A program made the translations under genes and the position numbers. The notes under the pieces were generated by a model that was not told the origin of the DNA, did not search any database, and saw only the letters and a program-made list of their open reading frames with translations. A DNA stretch of 52,364 nucleotides from Bacillota bacterium (lineage in GTDB: Bacteria; Bacillota; Clostridia; TANB77; UBA1234). Positions 29,565-39,304 of the stretch are shown here, piece by piece (positions within the stretch are counted from its first letter, which is position 1; every line of letters starts with the position of its first letter). The DNA lies in contig JAEEHF010000065.1 in NCBI GenBank assembly GCA_016280725.1, positions 1 to 52,364 on the forward strand, given 5' to 3'.

Positions 29565-31265
29565 TTGAAAAAAACTGCTAATTCCAAATCTAAAGTAACA
29601 AAAACAAAAAAGCCTAATGTTTCTACTAAAAAAGTAGTTGATAAGAAAACAACAAAAAAAATTGCGCCAAAAAAGCAAGCAAACTTGAATAAAAAAACAG
29701 TTAAGAAAGTTAGCTCATCGAAGATTGTCAACAAAAAGACTAAAACTCAAGTAATGGCTTCAAAGAATATAAAAATTGTAAAAGGGTCTAAAAAGACTAC
29801 TCAGACTGCAAATAACAAAAATAAAAAGCAAGGTACTTCTGTAAAGAGCAAAGGAGTATCAAATTCAAAGAGCAAAAATTCAATAAATTCAGCCACTAAA
29901 GTAAATAAAACAAGTAATAAAATAGTTGTATCAAAAATTAAAAAAAAGGATGAAGGACATACATTGGAGAAAAAAATGAAAAATAATAAGACTTTGCCTT
30001 TAACTAAAAATGATAAGGCAACTAATGAAACTAAAAATGAACAAATCGTATTAGAATTAAATCAACATACAGATTTCTCTAAATATATTGAGAAATTAGT
30101 TGAGCAACAACCAAAGAAGACAGTTAAAGATACTGAACAGCTTTCATTATTTAAAGAAGGCGAAACAAATATTACTGTTGAAGAGATAGTTTCTAGATTC
30201 CAGAAAAAAGGTACTATCACATTTAAAGAAATGGTTGCTTCACTAGAAAAGTTACATCTTGATGTTGAAACAATCGAAAAAGTATATGAAGCTCTTGAAC
30301 AAGCAAATGTAGACGTTATAGAAGATATCGACGATATCGATGAAGATGCACTAGAACCTGATGTTGATGAACTTGAAAAGATAGAAGAGGAAATCAATCT
30401 TGACGAAGATACTCAAGAAATTGATTTAATGGAACAAGTTAATATAGAAGATCCAGTTAGATTATATCTAAAAGAAATTGGTAAAATACCTCTACTTAGC
30501 GCAGAAGAAGAAATCGAATGTGCTAAAAAGATGATGGAGGGTGATGATAAAGCTCGTAAAAAGCTTTCTGAATCAAATCTAAGACTTGTTGTAAGTATTG
30601 CAAAAAAATATGTTGGTAGAGGAATGTTATTCCTAGACTTAATTCAAGAAGGTAACTTAGGTCTAATAAAAGCTGTTGAGAAGTTTGATTATAGAAAAGG
30701 ATATAAGTTTTCAACATATGCTACATGGTGGATTAGACAGGCAATAACTCGTGCAATTGCAGACCAAGCACGTACTATTAGAATCCCAGTTCATATGGTT
30801 GAAACTATTAATAAATTAATTAGAACTCAAAGACATCTATTGCAAACACTTGGAAGAGAACCGACCATTGAAGAAGTTGCTGAAGAAATGGAGCTACCTG
30901 TTGAAAGAGTTAAAGAAATTAAAAAGGTTTCTCAGGAACCAGTTTCTCTTGAAACACCAATAGGTGAAGAAGAGGATAGTCACTTAGGAGATTTTATTGA
31001 GGATGAAGAAGCTCCTTCGCCATCTGAACTTGCAGCATACACACTTCTTAAAGAACAACTTGACGAGATTATTCAAACACTTACTCCTAGAGAAGCCAAA
31101 GTTTTAAGACTTAGATTTGGACTTGATGACGGAAAGGCTCGTACACTTGAAGAAGTTGGTAAAGAATTCAACGTCACAAGAGAGCGTATACGTCAAATAG
31201 AAGCAAAAGCTCTTCGTAAACTTAGACATCCAAGTAGAAGCAAAAAACTTAAGGACTACATGTAA
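29565..31265 (+). CDS. rpoD: primary sigma factor with a long lysine-rich N-terminus
   Basis: 566 residues. Residues 1 to about 150 are low-complexity, very rich in Lys, Asn, Ser and Thr. Region 1.1-like sequence follows, then an acidic stretch ([20 protein letters not shown]), region 1.2 ([20 protein letters not shown]), region 2 with [20 protein letters not shown], region 3 and region 4 with [20 protein letters not shown]. The start is TTG after AAAGGAGG. Firmicute primary sigma factors are usually 360-400 residues, so the extension is unusual. It is cotranscribed with dnaG. Confidence 0.95.
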   Translation: MKKTANSKSKVTKTKKPNVSTKKVVDKKTTKKIAPKKQANLNKKTVKKVSSSKIVNKKTKTQVMASKNIKIVKGSKKTTQTANNKNKKQGTSVKSKGVSNSKSKNSINSATKVNKTSNKIVVSKIKKKDEGHTLEKKMKNNKTLPLTKNDKATNETKNEQIVLELNQHTDFSKYIEKLVEQQPKKTVKDTEQLSLFKEGETNITVEEIVSRFQKKGTITFKEMVASLEKLHLDVETIEKVYEALEQANVDVIEDIDDIDEDALEPDVDELEKIEEEINLDEDTQEIDLMEQVNIEDPVRLYLKEIGKIPLLSAEEEIECAKKMMEGDDKARKKLSESNLRLVVSIAKKYVGRGMLFLDLIQEGNLGLIKAVEKFDYRKGYKFSTYATWWIRQAITRAIADQARTIRIPVHMVETINKLIRTQRHLLQTLGREPTIEEVAEEMELPVERVKEIKKVSQEPVSLETPIGEEEDSHLGDFIEDEEAPSPSELAAYTLLKEQLDEIIQTLTPREAKVLRLRFGLDDGKARTLEEVGKEFNVTRERIRQIEAKALRKLRHPSRSKKLKDYM

Positions 31266-31268
31266 AAT

Positions 31269-31297
31269 TTGCAATTATCATGCAGTTATAATATAAT
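31269..31297 (+). promoter_or_regulatory. promoter for gene 31330
   Basis: TTGCAA, a 17-bp spacer, then TATAAT, with AGTTAGGAGGAG downstream as the ribosome binding site. Confidence 0.65.
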
Positions 31298-31329
31298 TAC
31301 TTCGTAAGGAGTTAGGAGGAGAATAATAT

Positions 31330-32013
31330 ATGAAGAATTACAAAGGGTTTTTAGTAACTACTATAATTGTTGCTGCACCTCTTGTATGGCTTGTATTTAG
31401 ATTGAGTGCTATAAAAACTGATAATGTTTATACTTCTGGCGATTATATAGATATGCAAAATGTTATTAATCAGGTATCCGAAAACTACATTAATGAATCT
31501 TCTGGAGAAACTTCTAATTCAGAAAAGAGTTCAGGAGAATCTGTAGGAAGTAAATATGGTACTCCTATTAGCAAAATAATTGAAAATGCGAAGATAAATG
31601 TATCTTCTGTTAATGTATATGCGGAACCTGATGAAGAATCTGGAGTAATTGGTTCAGCGTATAAAGATATACCACTTGCTGTTCAGGATTATCCAAACGG
31701 TTGGTCAATGATTAAAATTGATGAACTATCAGGATGGGTTAAAACTGAATTTATCACCAAGCCTGAAGAAGCAAGTTCTACTGCGAATAGTTTAGGTACA
31801 GTAGTTGGCAAAAAAGCAAAGATTACAGTTACAAGTCTAAGAGTAAGAAGCAGTGGAACATCAAATGTTGATAACGTTATAGACGTTCTTGACGAGGGCG
31901 CTGAGGTTAAAATCATTGGGGCAAATGATGACGAATCTTGGCTACAAGTTCAGTATGGAACAAAGTCTGGATGGATTTCTGGAAATACAAATTATATTAA
32001 AATAATTGATTAA
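31330..32013 (+). CDS. membrane-anchored double SH3-domain protein
   Basis: 227 residues: an N-terminal membrane helix (GFLVTTIIVAAPLVWLVF), a Ser/Gly/Glu linker, then two SH3b units, INVSSVNVYAEPDEESGVIG near residue 93 and ITVTSLRVRSSGTSNVDNVI near residue 160, each ending in a GW strand (SGWVKTEFI, SGWISGNTNYI). It is a probable wall-binding protein. Host-type codon use separates it from the SH3 protein of cassette A. Confidence 0.8.
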   Translation: MKNYKGFLVTTIIVAAPLVWLVFRLSAIKTDNVYTSGDYIDMQNVINQVSENYINESSGETSNSEKSSGESVGSKYGTPISKIIENAKINVSSVNVYAEPDEESGVIGSAYKDIPLAVQDYPNGWSMIKIDELSGWVKTEFITKPEEASSTANSLGTVVGKKAKITVTSLRVRSSGTSNVDNVIDVLDEGAEVKIIGANDDESWLQVQYGTKSGWISGNTNYIKIID

Positions 32014-32046
32014 GTTTTGTAGTTTTCTTGATAGAAAGAAGTTATT

Positions 32047-34337
32047 GTGCAACATAAATTAATTATTTATTCAGTTTCATATTTGATTGGAATAATTTTG
32101 GGGTTATATAGTATATATATAACCCCTATTATTTTATTATTAATGATCATAGTATTATTTCATTTCAAAAACAAATATGCATTTTCGTTCTCATTTATAA
32201 TTTTAGTTATATTCTTATATATTATTGGGATTATTTATTCAAATCTCGTGTATTTAAACTATCTTAACAATAATTATAATCATAAGTTTTTATCTTCAGG
32301 GATAATTGTAGAAATTCTAAAGTATGGAGAAAATAGTAATAAATACAAGTTAAACTGTGTTGATGGTGGAAAGTATATTATTTATATGCCTAAAGAATGT
32401 AATGTAAATATTCAAGATTTTGTTGAATTTGAATCAGAGTATAAGGCTTCTAGTATAAAACGTAATAAAAACTGCTTTGATTACTCAAAATATTTATTCT
32501 CTCAAGGCATAAATGGAACACTATATGTAAATAATCCTTCGAATATTCAAATTACAGGAAAAAGTAGCAATATTGTACTAATGATTAGGGAGAAGATATT
32601 AAATGCCATCAAAAAATCACTATCTAATGATAATATAGGTATTTTGATTGGAATGATAATTGGTGATACCAGTTTATTAAATGAGGATATTCAAGAGTCT
32701 TTCAAAACTTGTGGAATAACACATATTTTAGCTGTTTCAGGTAGCAACATATCATATATCATAATTTTTACAAAATTTATTTTTGACAAGATTTTTGGTA
32801 AAAAGATATCAAGTATTATTTCATTAGTAACTGTTGTGTTGTTTGTTTTTGTTTCAGGTGAATCAGCGTCTGTTATGAGGGCACGGTATAATGGCTTGTT
32901 CTATGCTACTTTCCGATTTACTACTAAAAAACAATGATACAATTAATTCTGTATTCCTCTCGGGATTTATAATACTTATGATTAATCCTTTAGCAATTTT
33001 TGATATTGGTTTTGTACTGTCTTTTGGGGGAACAATAGGGATAATACTATTTAATAAAAAAATTACGTATTTATTAACTAAACATTTTAACAAGAATAAT
33101 AATTGTTTTGTATCTTTCTTAATTGAATTGTTTTCAGTATCAACTTCGGCACAAATAGTTTTAACTCCTATAATGATGTATTATTTTAATCAAATCTCAA
33201 TATATTCTATAATTGTAAATATCATTATAAGCCCTTTAGTACCATTTATTACTATCCTACGGTATTTGCTTAGTATTTACATATTATATTAGTCCTTCGT
33301 TTGCAATATTCTTCATATATTCACTAAATTTTTCGATTACATCATTGATATACGTAGCAAAATTTTTTTCTAACTTGCCATTCGCAAATCTTATTGTGTG
33401 CAGTCCAAATATTATACATATTTTTATTTTCTACATGTATTTAATATCATTTTTGCTAAATAACAAATCCATTTCTTTAATAGTTAGAAAAGTTTTAATT
33501 ATAGTATTTTTAGTTATTCTAATTATAATTAAGTTGCCTAAGCAATTTGTACAGTTAAATATTATTGATGTCGGACAAGGCGATGCAATTCATATTGTAA
33601 CATGCAAAGGCAAAAGTATTTTAATTGATGGGGGCGGAAGTGAACAAAGTGATTATGATGTAGGTGAAAAAGTGCTTATTCCTTACTTACTTAAAAATCA
33701 ATGCAATAAGATAGATGCCATTATTGTGTCCCATTTTCATGAGGATCATGCGGAGGGGATAATCCCAGTTTTATCAAAACTAAGAGTAAATAGAATTATA
33801 ATTGGATCCCAAGAAACCAAGAGTAGTCTATACACTAGAATTCTTGAAATAGCAAAAGAAAAACATATTCAAATTATTACTGTCAAAAAAGGGGATTCAT
33901 TTTCGATTGATAGGATAAAATTTGAAGTATTATATCCGCCAGTAGAGTCACCAATTAAAAATGACTTAAATAATAATTCTCTAATAATCAGAGCAAATAT
34001 CTTTGATACTAAGGTACTTTTTACAGGAGATATGGAAAATTTAGAGGAAAACTTTCTTATTTCATCATATTCTAAAGAAAAATTAGATACTGATATTCTT
34101 AAAGTAGGCCATCATGGTTCAAAAACATCAACATCGGAGGCGTTATTAGACATAGTTAGGCCCAATATATCTGTTATTAGTTGTGGAGTGGATAATAAAT
34201 TTGGTCACCCTCATAATGAAGTCCTTAAGCGACTAGAAATTAGATGTAAAAAAATCTATAGGACTGATTTAAACGGTGAAATAATGTTTAAAGTTTATAA
34301 AAATAATGTCATAAAGATAAAAAGTTGCATCGAATAG
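32047..34337 (+). CDS. comEC: DNA-uptake channel ComEC/Rec2, needs two +1 frameshifts at CGG
   Basis: ComEC is the membrane channel and nuclease that imports single-stranded DNA. Three reading frames follow one another: 279 codons from GTG 32047, 125 codons from 32885 and 358 codons from 33261. Joined by +1 shifts at CGG 32884 and CGG 33260 they give 762 residues, the normal length. Part 1 has N-terminal helices, the DUF4131 region and the competence-domain start (CGITHILAVSGSNISYI). Part 2 carries membrane helices. Part 3 has the metallo-beta-lactamase-like domain (DVGQGDAIHIVTCKGK, SHFHEDHAEG, FTGDMENLEE, KVGHHGSKTS). No other disruption is seen. Confidence 0.92.
32884..32887 (+). other. 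+1 recoding site 1: CGG in comEC
   Basis: The zero frame is AGG GCA CGG TAT and runs to TGA 32935-32937. The restored frame is GCA (C) GGT ATA ATG GCT, giving the ComEC motif MRAGIMA. The P-site codon is GCA (Ala). Confidence 0.85.
33260..33263 (+). other. +1 recoding site 2: CGG in comEC
   Basis: The frame reads ATC CTA CGG TAT and stops at TAG 33290-33292. Skipping the C gives CTA GGT ATT TGC and a continuous membrane helix into the part carrying the hydrolase domain. The P-site codon is CTA (Leu). Confidence 0.85.
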
Positions 34338-34368
34338 TAAGTGCTTTTGTAACATTTTTGTGAAAATA

Positions 34369-34397
34369 TTGCTTTTTTTTACATTATATTGTATATT
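34369..34397 (+). promoter_or_regulatory. promoter for the clpC-type gene
   Basis: TTGCTT, a 17-bp spacer, then TATATT, placing the start of transcription in the CIRCE-like element just downstream. Confidence 0.6.
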
Positions 34398-34400
34398 TAA

Positions 34401-34427
34401 TTAGCAGACTAGAAATTAGAGTGCTAA
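34401..34427. promoter_or_regulatory. CIRCE-like HrcA operator
   Basis: TTAGCAGAC, 9 nt, GAGTGCTAA. The right arm matches the CIRCE consensus 9/9 and the left arm 7/9, with the exact 9-nt spacing. Placed at the predicted transcription start, it suggests heat-shock control by HrcA. hrcA is not in the window. Confidence 0.75.
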
Positions 34428-34450
34428 GGTACAAAAGGAGATGATGCAAT

Positions 34451-36817
34451 ATGGCACTTTGTATGGAATGTAAAAAGAACACGGCAGTAGTTTTCATAAA
34501 TAAAGTTGTAGACGGCAATCCTATGGTTGAGGGATTATGCCTTGCTTGTGCAAGAAAAAAAGGAATTAATCCTCTTTCATCGCTTATGAAGCAATATGGT
34601 GCTACTGACGATGAAATAGAAAATATGAATAATCAATTCGATGAAATTATCGATTCTATGAACAATGGGGATATGGGTGAATTATTAGGAGATATGCCAA
34701 CTAGTGACGGTATGCCAAACGATTCCGAAGGAGGAACGCCACTAGACTCTTTTACACGTATGTTTGATAATATGATTGCAAACATGGGAAATGGGCCAAA
34801 GACAGCTAATTATTCTGACAATTCTGACAATTCTGATAATTCTGATAGTACAGAAACAAAAACTAAAAATAGAGAAGATAAAAAAGAAAAGAGCAAAAAG
34901 AAGAAGTATCTAGATGCATTTGGCACTAATCTTACGCAAAAAGCTACAGAGGGTAAAATTGATAAACTTATAGGGAGAACAGCTGAGTTAGAAAGATTAA
35001 CTCAAATTTTAAACAGACGTTCAAAGAATAACCCTTGCTTAATTGGTGAACCAGGTGTTGGTAAAACTGCAATTGCGAATGGTTTGGCTTTAAAAATTGC
35101 AAATAAGGAAGTTCCAGAAAAATTAATAAATAGAGAAGTTTATCTATTAGACATGACTGCCATGGTTGCAGGAACTCAATTTAGAGGACAGTTTGAAGCT
35201 AGAATGAAAGGTGTTATTGATGAATGTAAAAAATTTGGCAATATCATTCTAGTAATTGATGAGATTCATAATATTGTTGGAACTGGCGATTCAGATCATT
35301 CAATGAATGCGGCCAATATTTTAAAACCTGCTTTGGCAAATGGTGATATTCAAGTTATAGGTGCGACAACTTTAAAAGAATATAGAAAATATATTGAAAA
35401 AGATAGTGCACTTGAAAGAAGATTTCAGCCAGTTATTGTAGATGAACCATCTATCGCTGATACCATTGAAATATTAAAAGGTATTAAAGGCTATTATGAG
35501 GATTTTCATAAGGTATCAATTTCTGATGACCTAATTAGGAAAATCGTTATTATGTCTGAAAAATATATACATGATAGATTCTTACCAGATAAAGCGATAG
35601 ATATTATGGATGAGGCATGCTCTAAATTAAATCTTACTAACAAAATATTATCGAAACTAGCTACTCTAAAAGAAGAACTTGATGATGTTAATGCTCAAAG
35701 AGAAGAATTAGAGACTATAAACGAAGAAAATTCGGATCCTAATTATGAAAAGATAATGGAATTACGAACAAGACAGAATGCCTTAATATCTGAAATTGCA
35801 GACCTTTCTCAAGGTAATTTGAATTTAACACTTAATATTGAGGATGTAGCTAATGTAATTGAAACTTGGACAAAAATACCCGCTTCTAAAATAACAGAAA
35901 CAGAAAGTCAAAAACTTTTGAATCTTGAAAAAAACATACATAAAAGATTGATTGGACAAGACAAAGCTGTTACAGCAGTATGTAATGCAATTAGAAGAAA
36001 TAGGGCAGGTATCAAGATTAAAAATTCACCACCATCTTTCATATTTGTTGGACCTACAGGTGTTGGTAAAACTGAACTTGCAAAAGCTCTTTCATTTGAA
36101 CTATTTGGGACTGAAAACTCAATTATTAGAGTTGATATGTCAGAATACATGGAGAGCCATTCTGTTTCAAAATTAATTGGATCACCTCCAGGATATGTAG
36201 GATATGATGATGCAGGCCAACTTACTGAAAAAGTTAGAAGAAATCCATATTCGATAGTTCTTTTTGATGAGATTGAAAAAGCACATCCGGATGTATTTAA
36301 TATACTACTTCAAGTGTTGGATGAAGGCAGACTTACAGATTCTCAGGGAAGAGTTGTAAATTTTGAAAATACAATTATTATTATGACATCAAATGCTGGT
36401 TCAAACTTAAACAATAATGGTATTGGCTTTACTCGTGAGGACACAAAAGAAGCCGAAGGCCGTGTAATGACTGCTTTAAAGCAAACATTTAGACCAGAAT
36501 TTTTAAATAGAGTTGATGAAATTGCAGTATTTAATTCACTTACAAGAGAAGAATTACTTGAAATCGTTGAACTAAGCCTTAACAAGCTTTCTACTGAATT
36601 AAAGGAGAAAAATCTATATGTTTCGTTCTCTAAAGAGGTTAAAGAATATATTTTAGACAAAGGATATGAGCCTCAATATGGCGCTAGACCTATAAATAGA
36701 GCAATAGAGAAATACATTGAAAACCTACTTGCTGAAAGCGTTCTTAAGGATCAAATTGTACCAAACGAAGAAGTAATGCTTATAATTAACCAAGAAAATG
36801 AGGTTGCAGTTAGGTAG
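34451..36817 (+). CDS. Clp/Hsp100 ATPase of ClpC type with N-terminal zinc finger
   Basis: 788 residues. In place of the Clp N-domain there is a McsA-like four-Cys finger (CMECKK at residue 4, CLACARKK near residue 30), then a Met/Asn/Asp-rich linker with an NSD repeat. AAA1 has GEPGVGKTA and [13 protein letters not shown]; a middle coiled coil lies near residues 395-440; AAA2 has [18 protein letters not shown] and [13 protein letters not shown]. It is a protein unfoldase, presumably working with ClpP. It sits behind a CIRCE-like operator. No terminator separates it from the cassette promoter 6 bp after its stop. Confidence 0.93.
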   Translation: MALCMECKKNTAVVFINKVVDGNPMVEGLCLACARKKGINPLSSLMKQYGATDDEIENMNNQFDEIIDSMNNGDMGELLGDMPTSDGMPNDSEGGTPLDSFTRMFDNMIANMGNGPKTANYSDNSDNSDNSDSTETKTKNREDKKEKSKKKKYLDAFGTNLTQKATEGKIDKLIGRTAELERLTQILNRRSKNNPCLIGEPGVGKTAIANGLALKIANKEVPEKLINREVYLLDMTAMVAGTQFRGQFEARMKGVIDECKKFGNIILVIDEIHNIVGTGDSDHSMNAANILKPALANGDIQVIGATTLKEYRKYIEKDSALERRFQPVIVDEPSIADTIEILKGIKGYYEDFHKVSISDDLIRKIVIMSEKYIHDRFLPDKAIDIMDEACSKLNLTNKILSKLATLKEELDDVNAQREELETINEENSDPNYEKIMELRTRQNALISEIADLSQGNLNLTLNIEDVANVIETWTKIPASKITETESQKLLNLEKNIHKRLIGQDKAVTAVCNAIRRNRAGIKIKNSPPSFIFVGPTGVGKTELAKALSFELFGTENSIIRVDMSEYMESHSVSKLIGSPPGYVGYDDAGQLTEKVRRNPYSIVLFDEIEKAHPDVFNILLQVLDEGRLTDSQGRVVNFENTIIIMTSNAGSNLNNNGIGFTREDTKEAEGRVMTALKQTFRPEFLNRVDEIAVFNSLTREELLEIVELSLNKLSTELKEKNLYVSFSKEVKEYILDKGYEPQYGARPINRAIEKYIENLLAESVLKDQIVPNEEVMLIINQENEVAVR
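34808..34850 (+). repeat. 9-bp in-frame microsatellite in the clpC linker
   Basis: The unit AATTCTGAC/T repeats about four times and encodes [13 protein letters not shown]. Length change in steps of three residues would keep the frame. Confidence 0.7.
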
Positions 36818-36823
36818 TTCTGA

Positions 36824-36852
36824 TTGACATAATGCAGAATTAGCTGTATAAT
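36824..36852 (+). promoter_or_regulatory. consensus promoter of cassette E
   Basis: TTGACA, a 17-bp spacer, then TATAAT: a perfect sigma-A promoter 6 bp after the clpC-type stop codon. Confidence 0.9.
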
Positions 36853-36895
36853 ACAATGTGACCAAATATTTGCGACTGTGAAAGGGAGGGCTACG

Positions 36896-37390
36896 ATGGA
36901 CTTTGCTAACTTCATTGGACAGTGGATTTGTTGCGACTGTGTGCCTTGTTCTGTCCAGCGGAAAAAGATTCTGCCACCCGGTGGGTGTATTTCCACCACA
37001 AAGGACGTGATTATCTATCACAAGATGGACTGCTTCGTCAAAGGAGTAATCATAGTTGCTCCAAGAGAACATGCATATTCTATCTCTGATTTGACGCCAG
37101 AGGTTCAGCGCGAACTGTATGATTCTGTTGCTGAGGTTAAGAAATTCTTCGTTGATGAGGGATTGTTTGACGACATCGTTGTTTTCAAACACGAAGGTAA
37201 ACATGCTTGTTTGATTATTCTTCCTAAGATCGACCATGAATGGAAAGAATCGGATTTGGATTTCCTTGACAGCCCTGCTGTTATGAAGCGTCATGGTATT
37301 CCAGTTTCTGAACCATACGACATGCTTTATCTCACACAGCTTCTGAAGAACCACTTCAAGAAATTTCAGTTTCAGATGATCAGTATTTGA
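36896..37390 (+). CDS. HIT-like fold protein lacking the His triad (cassette E)
   Basis: 164 residues. ICCDCVPCS near residue 11 resembles the Cys pair of HIT proteins, and KGVIIVAPREHAYSISDLTP matches their GHTLVIPKKH..SLSDL segment. At the catalytic place, where HxHxH is expected, the sequence is GKHACLIILPK, so only one His remains. It is probably a non-catalytic or altered relative. ATG 36896 follows AAAGGGAGGG. Codon use is alien; CGG at 36959 reads as Arg. Own promoter and terminator. Confidence 0.65.
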   Translation: MDFANFIGQWICCDCVPCSVQRKKILPPGGCISTTKDVIIYHKMDCFVKGVIIVAPREHAYSISDLTPEVQRELYDSVAEVKKFFVDEGLFDDIVVFKHEGKHACLIILPKIDHEWKESDLDFLDSPAVMKRHGIPVSEPYDMLYLTQLLKNHFKKFQFQMISI

Positions 37391-37400
37391 CAAAAATACG

Positions 37401-37436
37401 AGCTACTTCTATATTAGAGGTAGCTTATTTTTTTAT
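37401..37436 (+). terminator. terminator of cassette E
   Basis: AGCTACTTCT and AGAGGTAGCT pair (one G-U) around ATATT, followed by a T-run. It may also serve the clpC-type gene upstream. Confidence 0.85.
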
Positions 37437-37452
37437 TTAAGGAGTTTTCTTT

Positions 37453-38625
37453 ATGAAGAATAAAAAGATATTATTAATAACTATTCCTATAGTTGTTCTG
37501 ATTATAGGGATAATAGTATTTGTATCTTTAGATGATATAAAACTAAACTACATCTCATATGGCGAATTTAATAAAAGACTAAATAGTGGGGATATTTTTT
37601 CTGCTTCATTAGATGGCAATAAATTAATATTTAAAATTAAAAACGAGTCGGGAGACTATTATACAGATAATCCAGAATCGCTTGAACTTAAAGAAAAGCT
37701 ATTATTGCAAAATGTTAGACTTGATGACAGTTTTTCAAATGATTCTAGCACTTTCATTTTTGATTTAATATTCTATCTTGTATTTTTTGCATTTATTGCT
37801 TTTGCATTATATAAGGTGACTTCAATTTTTGGTGGAACTAAGTTTATTATAGTCAAGGATAATAAGACTTCATTTAAAGATATTTGCGGAATGGAGAACG
37901 TTAAAGAAGATATATCTAAAACATTAGACCTTATAAAAAATCCTTCAAAGTACGAAAATAAAGGTATTAGAGCACCAAAAGGAATTATATTAGAAGGCCC
38001 TCCAGGAAATGGAAAGACTCTATTTGCAAAGGCGCTTGCTCATGAAGCCGGTCTTAGTTTTATTCCAGCAAAAGGAGCCGATTTTCAAAGTGCTGTTATG
38101 AGTGTTGGGCCTCAAAAAATTAAAGCATTATTTAAAAAAGCAAGGAGACATTCTCCATGTATTGTCTTTATTGATGAATTTGACAGTATAGGCGAGAGAC
38201 GTTCTTTTACAGGTACTGGAATTGATAAAGAAAACAATAGAATAATTACCGCCATGCTTAATGAAATGGATGGCTTTGAAGATAGAAGCGGAGTGCTAGT
38301 TATTGGCGCTACAAACTCATATTCTTCATTAGATGCTGCATTAGTAAGGCCTGGAAGATTTGACAAAAAGTTTAATATTGGAAATCCTGACAAGTTAACA
38401 ATTAAGGAACTTATTAAAATGTATACGCCAACGGTAAAACTTAGTAAATCTATAAATCTTGATTCTCTTGTTAATTGTCTTTATGGTATATCATGTTCTT
38501 CGGTAGAAACATTATTAAATGAAGCAACAATAGAAGCGCTTTCATGTGGTAGAGAAGAGATTATTATTGACGATATCATTAAGGCTGGCCAAAAAACTAA
38601 TATTATAAAAATTAATAAGCTATAA
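37453..38625 (+). CDS. FtsH-like AAA ATPase without protease domain
   Basis: 390 residues. Membrane helix at residues 4-26, an external region like the FtsH extracellular domain (ISYGEFNKRLNSGDI), a second helix near residue 100, then the AAA module: GPPGNGKT, CIVFIDEFDSIGERR, NEMDGF and the SRH RPGRFDKKFNIG. The gene ends after the AAA lid helices, so the M41 HExxH peptidase domain is absent. It may be an assembly factor or adaptor-type FtsH relative. AAGGAG precedes the ATG. Confidence 0.85.
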   Translation: MKNKKILLITIPIVVLIIGIIVFVSLDDIKLNYISYGEFNKRLNSGDIFSASLDGNKLIFKIKNESGDYYTDNPESLELKEKLLLQNVRLDDSFSNDSSTFIFDLIFYLVFFAFIAFALYKVTSIFGGTKFIIVKDNKTSFKDICGMENVKEDISKTLDLIKNPSKYENKGIRAPKGIILEGPPGNGKTLFAKALAHEAGLSFIPAKGADFQSAVMSVGPQKIKALFKKARRHSPCIVFIDEFDSIGERRSFTGTGIDKENNRIITAMLNEMDGFEDRSGVLVIGATNSYSSLDAALVRPGRFDKKFNIGNPDKLTIKELIKMYTPTVKLSKSINLDSLVNCLYGISCSSVETLLNEATIEALSCGREEIIIDDIIKAGQKTNIIKINKL

Positions 38626-38652
38626 CAGCACTTATTTTTAGCTGTTTTGGCA
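38624..38652 (+). terminator. probable terminator of the FtsH-like gene
   Basis: AACAGC and GCTGTT pair around an AT-rich loop, followed by TTGGCAATTTT. Weak. Confidence 0.4.
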
Positions 38653-38670
38653 ATTTTGAGCCACATTTTG

Positions 38671-38699
38671 TTGACATAAAGCAAAAAAAGAATTATAAT
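38671..38699 (+). promoter_or_regulatory. consensus promoter of cassette F
   Basis: TTGACA, a 17-bp spacer, then TATAAT: a perfect sigma-A match. Confidence 0.9.
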
Positions 38700-38757
38700 A
38701 ATCGCTAGATTTTTGGTAATTCTATTTCAAAAAATAATTTTTTTGGAGGTATTCAGT

Positions 38758-39225
38758 ATGGGAAAAGTTGAAGAGACTCAGATTCGGCTAGATGAAGTAA
38801 TCAGCGAGATTAAAGGTGTTAGGAGAGTACTAGTTGAAAAACTGCGTTCATACTATATTAGCAGTCGAAATGGCAAGATTGAGGTTGCTCAGCTTTGTAA
38901 AAACAAGTATTCAAGGCAGTGTCGAGTTCGTGCAGTGAGTGAAGAATTTCTTTATAAAATAAAGAATCTTACAATGGTTTTCAACGAGTTTAAGATTGTT
39001 GGTCCTGGTGTCATTGAATTCGGCTCACGTGAACGTGGGAATTTTCATTTAATTAAGCTCGGGGACAAAGATTATTTCAGAAACTGCATATGGATTCATC
39101 TAAGCCAAGTTCGGGAAATCATCAATGATCTTAGATTCTCGAGTCAATGTGAGATAAAAGAATTTTCTAAGTATGAAGCCCTTATCTGCGAGTACAAGAG
39201 GCTTTCTTATGAGCTATATTGGTAA
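38758..39225 (+). CDS. protein of unknown function (cassette F)
   Basis: 155 residues, soluble, basic and mostly helical by eye. No family recognised. An N-terminal helix (ETQIRLDEVISEIKGVRRVL) precedes a Cys/Arg-rich stretch (CKNKYSRQCRVRAVSEEFLY) that could bind nucleic acid. ATG 38758 follows TTGGAGG. CGG codons at 38785 and 39112 read as Arg; a shift at the first would hit TAG after one codon. Codon use is alien, with all six Arg codons mixed. Confidence 0.7.
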   Translation: MGKVEETQIRLDEVISEIKGVRRVLVEKLRSYYISSRNGKIEVAQLCKNKYSRQCRVRAVSEEFLYKIKNLTMVFNEFKIVGPGVIEFGSRERGNFHLIKLGDKDYFRNCIWIHLSQVREIINDLRFSSQCEIKEFSKYEALICEYKRLSYELYW

Positions 39226-39231
39226 AAATTT

Positions 39232-39259
39232 AGAGAGTGCGTTTGCACTCTCTATTTTG
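39232..39259 (+). terminator. terminator of cassette F
   Basis: AGAGAGTGC and GCACTCTCT form a perfect 9-bp stem with a GTTT loop, then ATTTTGTT. Confidence 0.85.
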
Positions 39260-39304
39260 TTATGATAAACTATTTTTGCTAATTTATTGAGAGGATGAAT
39301 TAAT

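Noticed and set aside
36725-37393. 222-codon minus-strand ORF opposite cassette E
   Set aside because: It runs antisense into clpC, lacks a ribosome binding site, and mirrors the HIT-like gene.
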